From: MWBF01 sp964614645
GTDB lineage: Bacteria; Chloroflexota; Anaerolineae; CG2-30-64-16
Assembly: GCA_964614645.1 (NCBI GenBank)
Contig: CAZTMA010000002.1
Location: 1-64,000, forward strand
Direction of reading: 5' to 3'
Length of the DNA stretch: 64,000 nt
Shown: positions 46,426 through 57,015 of the stretch, in pieces
Numbering within the stretch: the stretch's first letter is position 1
How the letters are laid out: every line of letters starts with the position of its first letter
Program-made: the position numbers and the translations under genes
Notes under the pieces: generated by a model
What the model saw: only the letters and a program-made list of their open reading frames with translations
The model's database searches: none
What the model was told of the DNA's origin: nothing

Positions 46426-47109
46426 TCATGTGACGGTCAGTGTCTCGCCGGGCTGCAGGATGACGGGCGTGGCCGCGGTCTGCGCCCTCACGGCCTCGGC
46501 AACAGCCTGGGCATCCTGGGCAATCGCACCGAAGGTGTTGTAGTGCATCAGGACGGCCAGCTTCGGCTGCAGGAAGCCGGTCGCCTTGACGGCATCCTCG
46601 GGTCCCATGGTGAAGTTGTCACCGATGGGCAGCATCGCGACGTCGATGCCTTCTTCGCCGTACAGCCTCATGTCGTAGGTCAGCGCAGTGTCGCCGGCGA
46701 AGTACAGCACCTTGCCCTCCAGCCACAGCAGGAACCCGCAGGGATTGCCGCCGTAAGAGCCATCCGGGAAGCTGGAGCCGTGATGCGCGATGGTCAGCTT
46801 GACCTTGCCGAACGGGAACACGCGCGCGCCGCCGATGTGCATCGCATGGGCCTCAATCTTATGCTTGCCCATGTAGTTGGCGATTTCGAAGTTGCTGATG
46901 ACCTCCGCGCCGGTGCGGCGGGCAATCGGCACCGCGTCGCCCAGGTGGTCGCCGTGCGCGTGTGAGATCAGGATATAGTTGGCCTTGACCTGCTCCGGCT
47001 TCACGTCGGCCATCGCATTGCCCGACAGGAACGGGTCAATCAGCAGGTGCGTGCCGCCGGTCTCGATGCTGAAGCAGGAGTGGCCGTGATAGGTAAGTTT
47101 GACTGTCAT
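46426..47109 (-). CDS. UPF0173 metal-dependent hydrolase (beta-lactamase fold)
   Basis: Metallo-beta-lactamase-fold hydrolase of 227 residues: MTVKLTYHGHSCF, SHAHGDHLGD (metal motif), HHGSSF, YFAGDTALTYDM and the C-terminal MHYNTF are all present. Family members have unproven physiological substrates. Its ATG overlaps the antitoxin stop (ATGA), so its translation depends on the toxin-antitoxin pair upstream. Confidence 0.92.
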   Translation of the reverse strand: MTVKLTYHGHSCFSIETGGTHLLIDPFLSGNAMADVKPEQVKANYILISHAHGDHLGDAVPIARRTGAEVISNFEIANYMGKHKIEAHAMHIGGARVFPFGKVKLTIAHHGSSFPDGSYGGNPCGFLLWLEGKVLYFAGDTALTYDMRLYGEEGIDVAMLPIGDNFTMGPEDAVKATGFLQPKLAVLMHYNTFGAIAQDAQAVAEAVRAQTAATPVILQPGETLTVT

Positions 47110-47450
47110 GCTGACCTTCCACGCGGCTTGGCCGCGCGCCGTCTGCTGCGCGCATCTGATCCGGATGTCTCTCGCCCTTTGGTCTTGGACTTGGGAAATA
47201 GCGTGATGATTGTACGCAGAGCGCGATTCACGGATTCAGAGTCGGGAAAGTATGCCTGGACATCCGGCTCCAAAACGATAGTGTTCTCTGGCGGCACCTG
47301 GGTCACTGTAACCGTACCGTCAGCATGCTCCTCGCGGATGGTGTAGCCTTCTCTCAAGGCAGGGCGATAGGCTGAGCCCCGTTCGGCGCCCGAAAAATCG
47401 TACTCTGCTCTCATTTCACCATCAGCATCGGATTCAATATCCTTCTTCAT
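47106..47450 (-). CDS. BrnA-like antitoxin
   Basis: The 114-residue partner of the BrnT-type toxin. The N-terminus is acidic (MKKDIESDADGEMRAEYDFS) and RAEYDFSGAERG resembles the BrnA start; DVQAYFPDSESVNRALR is the ribbon-helix-helix DNA-binding part. The C-terminal tail is strongly basic. Start 47450 follows a Shine-Dalgarno ggagg and overlaps the toxin gene by 17 bases. BrnA proteins neutralise BrnT and repress the pair's promoter. Confidence 0.82.
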   Translation of the reverse strand: MKKDIESDADGEMRAEYDFSGAERGSAYRPALREGYTIREEHADGTVTVTQVPPENTIVLEPDVQAYFPDSESVNRALRTIITLFPKSKTKGRETSGSDARSRRRAAKPRGRSA

Positions 47451-47730
47451 ACAGCCTCCGCTCAATCATTGTAGCAGGGCGGCTGCTAATGATCCGTAAG
47501 GTGCTGCCCCTCTCTACATAAACAACGACCAGAAGCCGTCCGCGCTTGTCACGCCCCAGCGCCACCCACCGCTCCTCCTGATCCGAGTGATCGGGGTCAG
47601 GGATATGGGCCGCCAGCGGATCAAGGAATACCGTAGCGGCATCTCGAAAATGAACCTTGTGCTTGCGATAGTTCGCTTCGGCCTTTTCCGAATCCCAGGT
47701 GAATGAGAGTTCATCCGTGCCGTTCGGCAT
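47434..47730 (-). CDS. brnT: BrnT-family toxin (DUF497)
   Basis: RelE-fold ribonuclease toxin of 98 residues. FTWDSEKAEANYRKHKVHF is the family N-terminus, DPDHSDQEERWVALGRD the central part and RIISSRPATMIERRLYEE the C-terminal segment with conserved Arg residues. It is the first gene of the toxin-antitoxin pair, 5 bases after the nuoI stop, so it may be transcribed with the respiratory genes; a separate promoter is not seen. Confidence 0.9.
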   Translation of the reverse strand: MPNGTDELSFTWDSEKAEANYRKHKVHFRDAATVFLDPLAAHIPDPDHSDQEERWVALGRDKRGRLLVVVYVERGSTLRIISSRPATMIERRLYEEGY

Positions 47731-47735
47731 GGTAA

Positions 47736-48950
47736 CTACTTCTGTTCACCGCTCTGGCCGGCCTTGGCGGCGCGGCGGGCGGCGGCTTCCGCCTTGAGCC
47801 GCTCGATTTCCTCCGGTGTGCGTTTCGCGCCAACACCGGCGGTCGGGGCAGCCGGCGGCTCAGCAGCGGGCGGAGGTGCTGGTGCAGGCGGTTCGGGCGC
47901 GGCGGCTGCCGGCGTTTCACCGGCCGCCTTCGCGGCGCGCCGCGCCGCAGCTTCGGCCTTCAGCCGCTCGATCTCCTCCGGTGTGCGCTTCGCGCCAACA
48001 CTGGGCGCCGCGGCCTCTGCAGGCGCAGGCGGTTCGGGCGCCGCGGCTGCCGGCGTCTCACCTGCAGCCTTTGCAGCGCGCCGCGCGGCAGCTTCCGCCT
48101 TCAGCCGCTCGATTTCCTCGGGCGAGCGTTTGGCGCCTGCTGTCGGGGCAGCGCCCGCTGCCGGCGCAGCGGCTTCCGTCGGGGCGGCCGGCGCCTCGCC
48201 AGCCGGAGTCTCGCCCGCGGCCTTTGCAGCGCGCCGCGCGGCCGCTTCGGCCTTCAGCCGCTCGATCTCCTCCGGCGAACGCTTGACCGGCGCAGCCGGT
48301 TCGACCGCAGCAGGCGCAGCCGCAGCGGGTGCGGCAGGCGCGGCGGCTGCCGGCCTGGCCGCCGGCTTAGCTGCCGCCTTCTCTGCTTCCTTCGCCTTGC
48401 GCGCGGCTTCTTCCTCCGCCCAGTCGGTCGGGCGAATGCTCGCATAGTAGGTCGTCGGCACGCGCAGCTCACGCAGGTCGAAGATGAGCTGCGGCATCCG
48501 CTCGTAGGCCGCGATCTCGTAGTCGTGGTTCATCTTGATCGCGTCGAAGGGACAGAACTCCGCACACAGCCCGCAGTTCATGCAGATGGTCGTGTCGATG
48601 TAGAACTCGGCAGGCCGGGTGATCGGTTTGCCCTTCTCGTCCTTGTCGCGCACGATCCAGATGCACTGGGGCGGGCAGACCTTCGCGCAGATGCCGCACG
48701 CGGTGCAGCGATCCTCGCCCGTTTCCGCCTCGTAGATGAGCATCGGGATATAGCGGAACTGCTCCGCGACCTTGCGGCGCTCCTCGGGATACTGAATCGT
48801 AAACAAGCCCTCAGGCGGCACTTCGGTCTGGTCCAGCAACTTGCGACCGCCCGCGTACCGGCTGGGGATGCGCTTGAAGTCATCGACATAAGTGGCTACG
48901 AATTGCTTGAGCGTGACGCCCAAGCCCTTGAGCACACCGGATCCAAACAT
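47736..48950 (-). CDS. nuoI: NADH-quinone oxidoreductase subunit I with repetitive C-terminal extension
   Basis: Complex I subunit carrying two [4Fe-4S] clusters in the peripheral arm: Cys82, 85, 88 and 92, then Cys123, 126, 129 and 133. NuoI is normally about 140-200 residues, but this one has 404. After the core (to about residue 180) an Ala/Pro/Lys-rich tail of about 220 residues contains four copies of KR[ST]PEEIERLKAEAAARR at 223-240, 274-291, 321-338 and 376-393, separated by Ala/Pro linkers and mostly followed by AAKAAGETPA. The unit is a charged amphipathic helix. The reading frame is continuous. NuoH, usually next to NuoI, is absent here. Role of the tail is unknown; possibly scaffold or contact with other subunits. 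Confidence 0.93.
   Translation of the reverse strand: MFGSGVLKGLGVTLKQFVATYVDDFKRIPSRYAGGRKLLDQTEVPPEGLFTIQYPEERRKVAEQFRYIPMLIYEAETGEDRCTACGICAKVCPPQCIWIVRDKDEKGKPITRPAEFYIDTTICMNCGLCAEFCPFDAIKMNHDYEIAAYERMPQLIFDLRELRVPTTYYASIRPTDWAEEEAARKAKEAEKAAAKPAARPAAAAPAAPAAAAPAAVEPAAPVKRSPEEIERLKAEAAARRAAKAAGETPAGEAPAAPTEAAAPAAGAAPTAGAKRSPEEIERLKAEAAARRAAKAAGETPAAAAPEPPAPAEAAAPSVGAKRTPEEIERLKAEAAARRAAKAAGETPAAAAPEPPAPAPPPAAEPPAAPTAGVGAKRTPEEIERLKAEAAARRAAKAGQSGEQK
47760..48284 (-). repeat. Four in-frame repeats coding the NuoI tail
   Basis: Units of about 75 bases encode 25 near-identical residues four times, with centre-to-centre distances of 51, 47 and 55 codons. Only Ser/Thr at the third position and the last unit's end vary. 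The high identity suggests recent expansion or strong selection. Confidence 0.85.
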
Positions 48951-48961
48951 GATTGCCTCCG

Positions 48962-50737
48962 TTACCGATCCACTTCGCCCAGCACGATGTCGACTGCCCC
49001 CAGGATGACCACGGCATCCGCGATCTTGTGGCCGATGGTCATCTTTTCGAGGCTGGTCAGGTTGATGAAGGTTGGCGCGCGGACGTGGTAGCGATAGGGA
49101 TTCGGCTTGCCGTCGCTGACGACGAAGAAGCCCAGCTCGCCCTTCGGGCCTTCGATGCGCGCATAGGCCTCGCCCGCAGGCACGCGCACCTGGTATTGCT
49201 TCTTGCCCGGCGGCATGATCGGTCCCTCCGGCAGGCCATCGAGCGCCTGTTTCAGGATGCGCAGGCTCTGGTAGATCTCGTCCATGCGGACCCGGAACCG
49301 CGCCCAGACATCGCCTTCGGGCCGCGAGCAGACATCGAATTCGAACCGGTCGTAGATGGAGTATGGCTCGGCCCGGCGCACGTCATAGGGCACGCCGGAC
49401 GCACGCAGCATGGGCCCTGCCATGCTGTAGTTGATGGCCTCCTCCGCGGTGAGCACGCCGACGCCGTGCGTGCGCGTCTGGAAGATCTCGTTGCCCGCCA
49501 GCAGGTTCTCGAAGTCTTCCATCACCTTCGGCAGGCGATTCCAGACGAGGTTGCGCGCCCGCTCCGCCCATCCCGGGGGGAGGTCTGCGGCGACGCCGCC
49601 GAAGCGCATGTAGTTGCACATCATGCGAGACCCGGCGACGGCCTCGAACAGGTCGAGGACGAGCTCGCGCTCGCGCATGCCGTACAGCGCAGGCGTGAAG
49701 TAGGCGCCCAGGTCGTTGAACAGGAAGCCGACCGCGATGAAGTGGCTGATGATGCGGGTGAACTCGGCCATGATGACACGGAGATACTCGGCCCGCTCCG
49801 GCACCTGCAGGCCCATCAACTTCTCCACCGCCAGGACGTAGCCCAGGTTGTTCGACATGGAGCTGACGTAGTCCAGCCGGTCGGTGAAGGGGATGTTCAT
49901 GATGTAGGTGTTGCGCTCGCCGATCTTCTCGTGGCAGCGGTGCAGATAGCCCATTTCCGGCTCCAGCCCGACCACGTTTTCGCCCTCGACGGCGATGACC
50001 ATGCGGAACACGCCGTGGGTGCTGGGGTGTTGCGGCCCCATGTTCACCAGGATGCGTTCGGTCTGCAGATTGGCGCCGTCGTTGTTGCCTGCAGCGGCCG
50101 TGCCCGAGGCCTCGTCCACGCCCATGATGCGGCGGTACTGCACTTCGGGCGACCGCCACAGGTCCGGGTCCCAGCCGACCGGGTAGCTGACGTTATCCTT
50201 CCACGGGACGCGGTCCTCGGCCCAGTGGTGCTCGCCGTCGGGATGGCGGCTCTTGAAGGGCTTGGTTTCCTCCTCGTAGTAAGGTTCCTTATAGTCCTTA
50301 CGGAGCGGATAGCCCTCGAAGCCTTCCCACAGGAGGATCCTGCGCAGGTTGGGGTGGCCCTCGAAACGCACGCCCATCATGTCGTAGACCTCGCGCTCCT
50401 GGAAGTCTGCGCCGTGCCAGACGGAAGTAAGGGAGGGCATCACGGGATTGGCCTTGTCGGTGAGCCGGACACGCAAGACGAGCGGGTCTTTCTGTGCAGC
50501 CACGTCGTAGAGTTGATACACGACCTCGAAATACTGCGGCCAGTCGATGCTCGTCACCATGGAGCAGTAGTCGTAGCCCTGCTGGTCGCGCAGATAGCGC
50601 GCCAGCTCGACGATATTGTCGGGTGACACGACCAGGCCGGTCTTCGTGGCTTCCAGTACGGCCCCCGGAACGACTTCGTTGTATGGGTGGCCGGCCGGTG
50701 CCGTCGCTTGCGTCGTTGCAATGGTTTCTACTGTCAT
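48962..50737 (-). CDS. nuoCD: NADH-quinone oxidoreductase subunits C and D, fused
   Basis: Peripheral-arm complex I protein of 591 residues. Residues about 15-215 are NuoC (WPQYFEVVYQLYD, SVWHGADFQEREVYDMMG, WEGFEGYPLRKDY), then a 15-residue linker, then NuoD (GPQHPSTHGVFRM, YLHRCHEKIGE, RFGGVAADLPPGW, GFFVVSDGKPNPYRYHVRAP, and the C-terminal DIVLGEVDR). The quinone-site Tyr/His residues of NuoD are in their usual surroundings. Fusion of C and D is known in several bacteria. It is 11 bases upstream of nuoI and follows nuoB by 64 bases. Confidence 0.96.
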   Translation of the reverse strand: MTVETIATTQATAPAGHPYNEVVPGAVLEATKTGLVVSPDNIVELARYLRDQQGYDYCSMVTSIDWPQYFEVVYQLYDVAAQKDPLVLRVRLTDKANPVMPSLTSVWHGADFQEREVYDMMGVRFEGHPNLRRILLWEGFEGYPLRKDYKEPYYEEETKPFKSRHPDGEHHWAEDRVPWKDNVSYPVGWDPDLWRSPEVQYRRIMGVDEASGTAAAGNNDGANLQTERILVNMGPQHPSTHGVFRMVIAVEGENVVGLEPEMGYLHRCHEKIGERNTYIMNIPFTDRLDYVSSMSNNLGYVLAVEKLMGLQVPERAEYLRVIMAEFTRIISHFIAVGFLFNDLGAYFTPALYGMRERELVLDLFEAVAGSRMMCNYMRFGGVAADLPPGWAERARNLVWNRLPKVMEDFENLLAGNEIFQTRTHGVGVLTAEEAINYSMAGPMLRASGVPYDVRRAEPYSIYDRFEFDVCSRPEGDVWARFRVRMDEIYQSLRILKQALDGLPEGPIMPPGKKQYQVRVPAGEAYARIEGPKGELGFFVVSDGKPNPYRYHVRAPTFINLTSLEKMTIGHKIADAVVILGAVDIVLGEVDR

Positions 50738-50801
50738 GCTCTATCCCCTGTCCCTGGCTTAGGCAGCGATCCCTGCCTGAGCTTAGCGCGGTGGACTGGT
50801 G

Positions 50802-51449
50802 TTATTCCTGGCTCGCGGCCTGTGCGGCCTCGACAATCTTCTTGAGCGCCTCGCGGTCCTGCGGATTGTACAGGTCTGGCCCCAGCACCGGCACCGGAAT
50901 GGACTCGTTCAACTGGTCTTTGCGATACCAGGGAGCGGTCTTGACGGACTGCGTGAAGACCTTCTTGTGCACCTGCATCAGGCCGTAGAGCAGCGCCTCG
51001 GGCGTCGGCGGGCAGCCGGGCACATAGACATCGACCGGCACGAATTTGTCGATGCCGGACACGACGTTGTAGCCCTCTTTGAATGGCCCGCCGGAAGTCG
51101 CGCACGCGCCCATCGCCAGCACGTACTTGGGTTCGGCCATCTGGTTATAAAGGCGCACGATATTGGGCAGCATCTTCTTGCTGACCGTGCCTGAGACAAT
51201 CATCAGGTCGGCCTGGCGCGGGGAGGCGCGCATGATCTCCATGCCGAAGCGGCTGAGGTCGAACCGGGCGGCCTGCACTGCGATCATTTCGATGGCGCAG
51301 CACGCCAACCCGAACATCATCGGCCACATGGAGCGGGCGCGGCCCCAGTTGTAGACGTTGTCCACGGTGGTCAGGAAGACGTTCTTCTTCAGTTCTTCCG
51401 GTAGTTGCTGCCCCGCGGGCAGCTCAGATTCGGGCATTTGCTGGTTCAT
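50802..51449 (-). CDS. nuoB: NADH-quinone oxidoreductase subunit B
   Basis: Complex I subunit holding cluster N2, the last Fe-S cluster before quinone. The 215-residue protein has Cys50 and Cys51 (FGLACCAIEM), Cys116 (GACATSGG) and Cys146 (VPGCPP), as required. The N-terminal extension of about 25 residues is rich in Glu/Pro. NuoA, which usually precedes nuoB, is missing here; instead a small unknown gene precedes it by 25 bases. Confidence 0.96.
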   Translation of the reverse strand: MNQQMPESELPAGQQLPEELKKNVFLTTVDNVYNWGRARSMWPMMFGLACCAIEMIAVQAARFDLSRFGMEIMRASPRQADLMIVSGTVSKKMLPNIVRLYNQMAEPKYVLAMGACATSGGPFKEGYNVVSGIDKFVPVDVYVPGCPPTPEALLYGLMQVHKKVFTQSVKTAPWYRKDQLNESIPVPVLGPDLYNPQDREALKKIVEAAQAASQE

Positions 51450-51473
51450 GGCACATCCTTGTGAACGACAGGC

Positions 51474-51698
51474 TCAGTCGCCGGGCAAGAACCCCGTGCG
51501 CTGCCGCTGTTTCTCTTCCATGCGGCCCAAGACATAGACCGTTGCATCTGTAAGATGGCCGATGCTCACCAACCGCCAGCCGTCCGTCAGCAGGGAATTG
51601 ACGTTGCTGATTTCGTCGTCGTTGCGCACGGTGACCTGGCGCAATTGGCGGAAGCCCTGCTCGTTGGGCGTAAGCGTCGCGGAGACAATATCGGACAT
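51474..51698 (-). CDS. Small unknown protein at the head of the nuo operon
   Basis: A 74-residue protein, start at the ATG 51698 with an aagga ribosome site. It has no signal peptide or Cys. The stretch VNSLLTDGWRLVSIGHL resembles the short L-x-x-L-L-x-x-G-W-x-[VL]-V pattern of DUF4177/DUF1737 proteins, but identity is low. It lies directly after the nuo promoter and 25 bases before nuoB, so it is the first cistron. A role in complex I assembly or control is possible. Confidence 0.65.
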   Translation of the reverse strand: MSDIVSATLTPNEQGFRQLRQVTVRNDDEISNVNSLLTDGWRLVSIGHLTDATVYVLGRMEEKQRQRTGFLPGD

Positions 51699-51778
51699 GC
51701 TGATCCTTTCCGAGGGCGGACAGCCGGAAATATAAGCTTGCTGGGCAGGCAGAAGCCGCGGCATCAGCCGCATAGGGA

Positions 51779-51807
51779 ATTTTACATTAAAAGTCCCATC
51801 TTTGCAA
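51779..51807 (-). promoter_or_regulatory. Strong promoter of the nuo operon
   Basis: On the minus strand TTGCAA (51802-51807) and TAAAAT (51779-51784) are exactly 17 bases apart. Both are close to the sigma-70 consensus, and the region is AT-rich in an otherwise GC-rich window. The leader before the first gene is about 70 bases. Confidence 0.65.
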
Positions 51808-51883
51808 GTAATTTATGGCACGAACGGGGACACGCCTGGATGGTGAAACACCCTGCCGCCGCGACGGTTTTCCTCACTCGGGT

Positions 51884-51914
51884 TTGCGACTTTGGCCCCA
51901 AGACATGATACAAT
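51884..51914 (+). promoter_or_regulatory. Promoter of the GalU-like / kinase-pyrophosphorylase operon
   Basis: TTGCGA (51884-51889) and an extended -10, TGATACAAT (51906-51914), lie 19 bases apart before the ATG at 51970. The extended -10 may offset the long spacer. It diverges from the nuo promoter. Confidence 0.5.
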
Positions 51915-51969
51915 GCCATCCTGCCACCCGGCAGAGTAACAGGTCAGCAATCGCCAGCGAGGTCATGCC

Positions 51970-52811
51970 ATGAAGATCAGTAAGGCCGTCATCACTGCGG
52001 CCAGCCCGCGCCAGCGCCCTCTGCCCTTGCAGACGCTCGTGGACCGGGATGGTGTGCAGAAGTCCGTGCTGCGCATCGTGGTCGAGGAGGCGCTGCGCGC
52101 GGGCGTCGAGGAAATTGCCATCGTCGTGTGTCCCGGCGACGAGACGGCCTATGCAGGCGCCGCAGGTGATGTGGCCGCGCGGCTGACCTTCATCCCCCAG
52201 CCTGAGCCGCGCGGCTACGGCCATGCCGTCTACTGCGCGCGCGAGTTCACCGGGCAGGAGCCCTTCCTGCACCTGGTGGGCGACCACCTGTGGGTGAGCC
52301 GGAACGGCCAGGGGTGCGCGGAGCAACTCGTCGAGGTGGCGGAGCGGGAAGCGTGCGCGGTCTCCGCGGTGCAGGCCTCGCGCGAGACCCTGCTGCCCTA
52401 CTTCGGCGCGGTGGGTGGGCGGCGCGTGCCGGGACGGCAGGACCTCTACGTCATCGAGAATGTCCTGGAGAAGCCGACGCCGACCGAGGCGGAGCAGCAT
52501 CTGCTCGTGCCCGGCCTGCGTGCGGGGCACTATCTCTGCTTCTTCGGCCTGCACGTGCTGACCGCGGGGGTCATGGACATCCTCGGCCGTGCCATCGCCG
52601 TGGGACAGGCGCACGTCACGCTCTCGCAGGCGCTGGCCGGGCTGGCCGGCAAGGAGCGTTACCTGGCCCTGGAACGCCCCTGGTACCGGTATGATGTCGG
52701 CGTGCAGTACGGGCTGCTGACCGCGCAACTGGCGCTGGCGCTGGCCGGCAAGGATCGGGAGCACGTCCTGGCGCTGCTGCTGGAGCTCCTGGTGCAGCGT
52801 GAGACTGCCGG

Positions 52812-52815
<4 letters not shown>
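51970..52815 (+). CDS. GalU-like nucleotidyltransferase homologue with altered nucleotide-binding loop
   Basis: The 281-residue protein resembles bacterial UTP-glucose-1-phosphate uridylyltransferase: KAVITAAS start, HLVGDHLWVS near residue 100 (the D-H pair of the family), YVIENVLEKPTP near 160-171 and GLRAGHYLCFFGLHVLT. But the Gly-rich loop G-x-G-T-R is replaced by SPRQRPLPLQ, and the Lys of the PIVDKP motif is not in its usual place. It may therefore not make UDP-glucose, or could regulate or bind. The stop overlaps the GTG of the next gene (GTGA), so the two are coupled and probably work together. Confidence 0.8.
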
Positions 52816-56165
<3,350 letters not shown>

Positions 56166-56203
56166 ACGCTGAGGATTGAATGACAAGGGGGATTCGGTAG
56201 GGG

Positions 56204-56770
56204 ATGTTCATACTGTTGACGGGACGGCAAGGCGCCGGCAAGACGACCGCCTGCTGGAAAGCACTGCCGGGCCTGCGCTCGGCCGGGGTTAAGCTGGCGG
56301 GCTTCGTTGCACCGCCCCTCTTGAACGGCACAGGCGACAAGACCGGCATCGAAATGCTGGATTTATACACCGGCATCCACCAGACTTTTGCCCGGTTCGT
56401 GCAACCCGGCGAAACCCCGACAGTCGGGGACTATCGCATGAGCGCGGAGGCGATCGCATGGGCCCAGGGGGTCATGGCGGCCGCGCTCATGGCAGACGTG
56501 GATTGGCTCGTGATTGACGAAATCGGGCCGCTGGAGCTGCACCAGGGCGACGGCTTCGCGTTTGCGCTGGAGCCGTTGGGCGATCCTGTGCGCGTGCCCA
56601 ATGCCATCGTCATCGTGCGCGAGGGCCTCGTGGACGAGCTGGCCGAGCGCGTGGGCCGGCCCGACGTGGTCGTGCTCCACGTCTCCGAGGAGACCCGTGC
56701 GACCATCCCTGCGCAGCTCGTCCGGCTGGTGCGCGCGGTGCAGGTGCAGACAGGCGAGATGGCGCCCTGA
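56204..56770 (+). CDS. THEP1-type nucleoside-triphosphatase
   Basis: P-loop NTPase of 188 residues of the THEP1 group: Walker A GRQGAGKTT at 7-15, Walker B WLVIDEIGPLEL at 101-112 with Asp105-Glu106. Members hydrolyse NTPs slowly; the biological role is open, and some assist nucleotide-dependent assembly. It follows the kinase-pyrophosphorylase gene by 38 bases and shares its strand. Confidence 0.88.
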   Translation: MFILLTGRQGAGKTTACWKALPGLRSAGVKLAGFVAPPLLNGTGDKTGIEMLDLYTGIHQTFARFVQPGETPTVGDYRMSAEAIAWAQGVMAAALMADVDWLVIDEIGPLELHQGDGFAFALEPLGDPVRVPNAIVIVREGLVDELAERVGRPDVVVLHVSEETRATIPAQLVRLVRAVQVQTGEMAP

Positions 56771-56786
56771 AGGAGTGGCCTGAACG

Positions 56787-57011
56787 ATGCAATCCCTGAC
56801 TCCCTCCGACAAGTATGCTATGGCGGCGTCCATTGCGTTGCTGATCCTGGTGCTGTTCGACAACGCCATCCTCATGCTGGTAGTTTCAGTTGCCGGCCTG
56901 CTCGCGGGGCTGTGGGTGGTGCGCCAGGGAGAAATGCGGCGCGTCGCCTGGGTTGCTGCGGCCGCATTCGCGATTGCCCTGGCCTTTGCCCTGGTGGGCC
57001 TGTTGAGGTGA
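56787..57011 (+). CDS. Small two-helix membrane protein
   Basis: The 74-residue protein has hydrophobic segments at about 11-45 (ASIALLILVLFDNAILMLVV and on) and 53-73 (AWVAAAAFAIALAFALVGLL), so two or three membrane helices. No family recognised. It sits 16 bases after the THEP1-like gene and just before zwf, in the same operon. Confidence 0.7.
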   Translation: MQSLTPSDKYAMAASIALLILVLFDNAILMLVVSVAGLLAGLWVVRQGEMRRVAWVAAAAFAIALAFALVGLLR

Positions 57012-57015
57012 GACC

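Noticed and set aside
47760..48284. CRISPR array, because of regular repeats
   Set aside because: The repeats are about 75 bases, protein-coding in one frame and the spacers are low-complexity Ala/Pro codons, with no cas genes.
47764..48447. A 227-residue open frame on the plus strand opposite the NuoI tail, rich in Ala and Arg
   Set aside because: It is the mirror of the repetitive NuoI coding sequence, has no ribosome site and no protein features; the minus-strand frame joins directly to a conserved Fe-S subunit.
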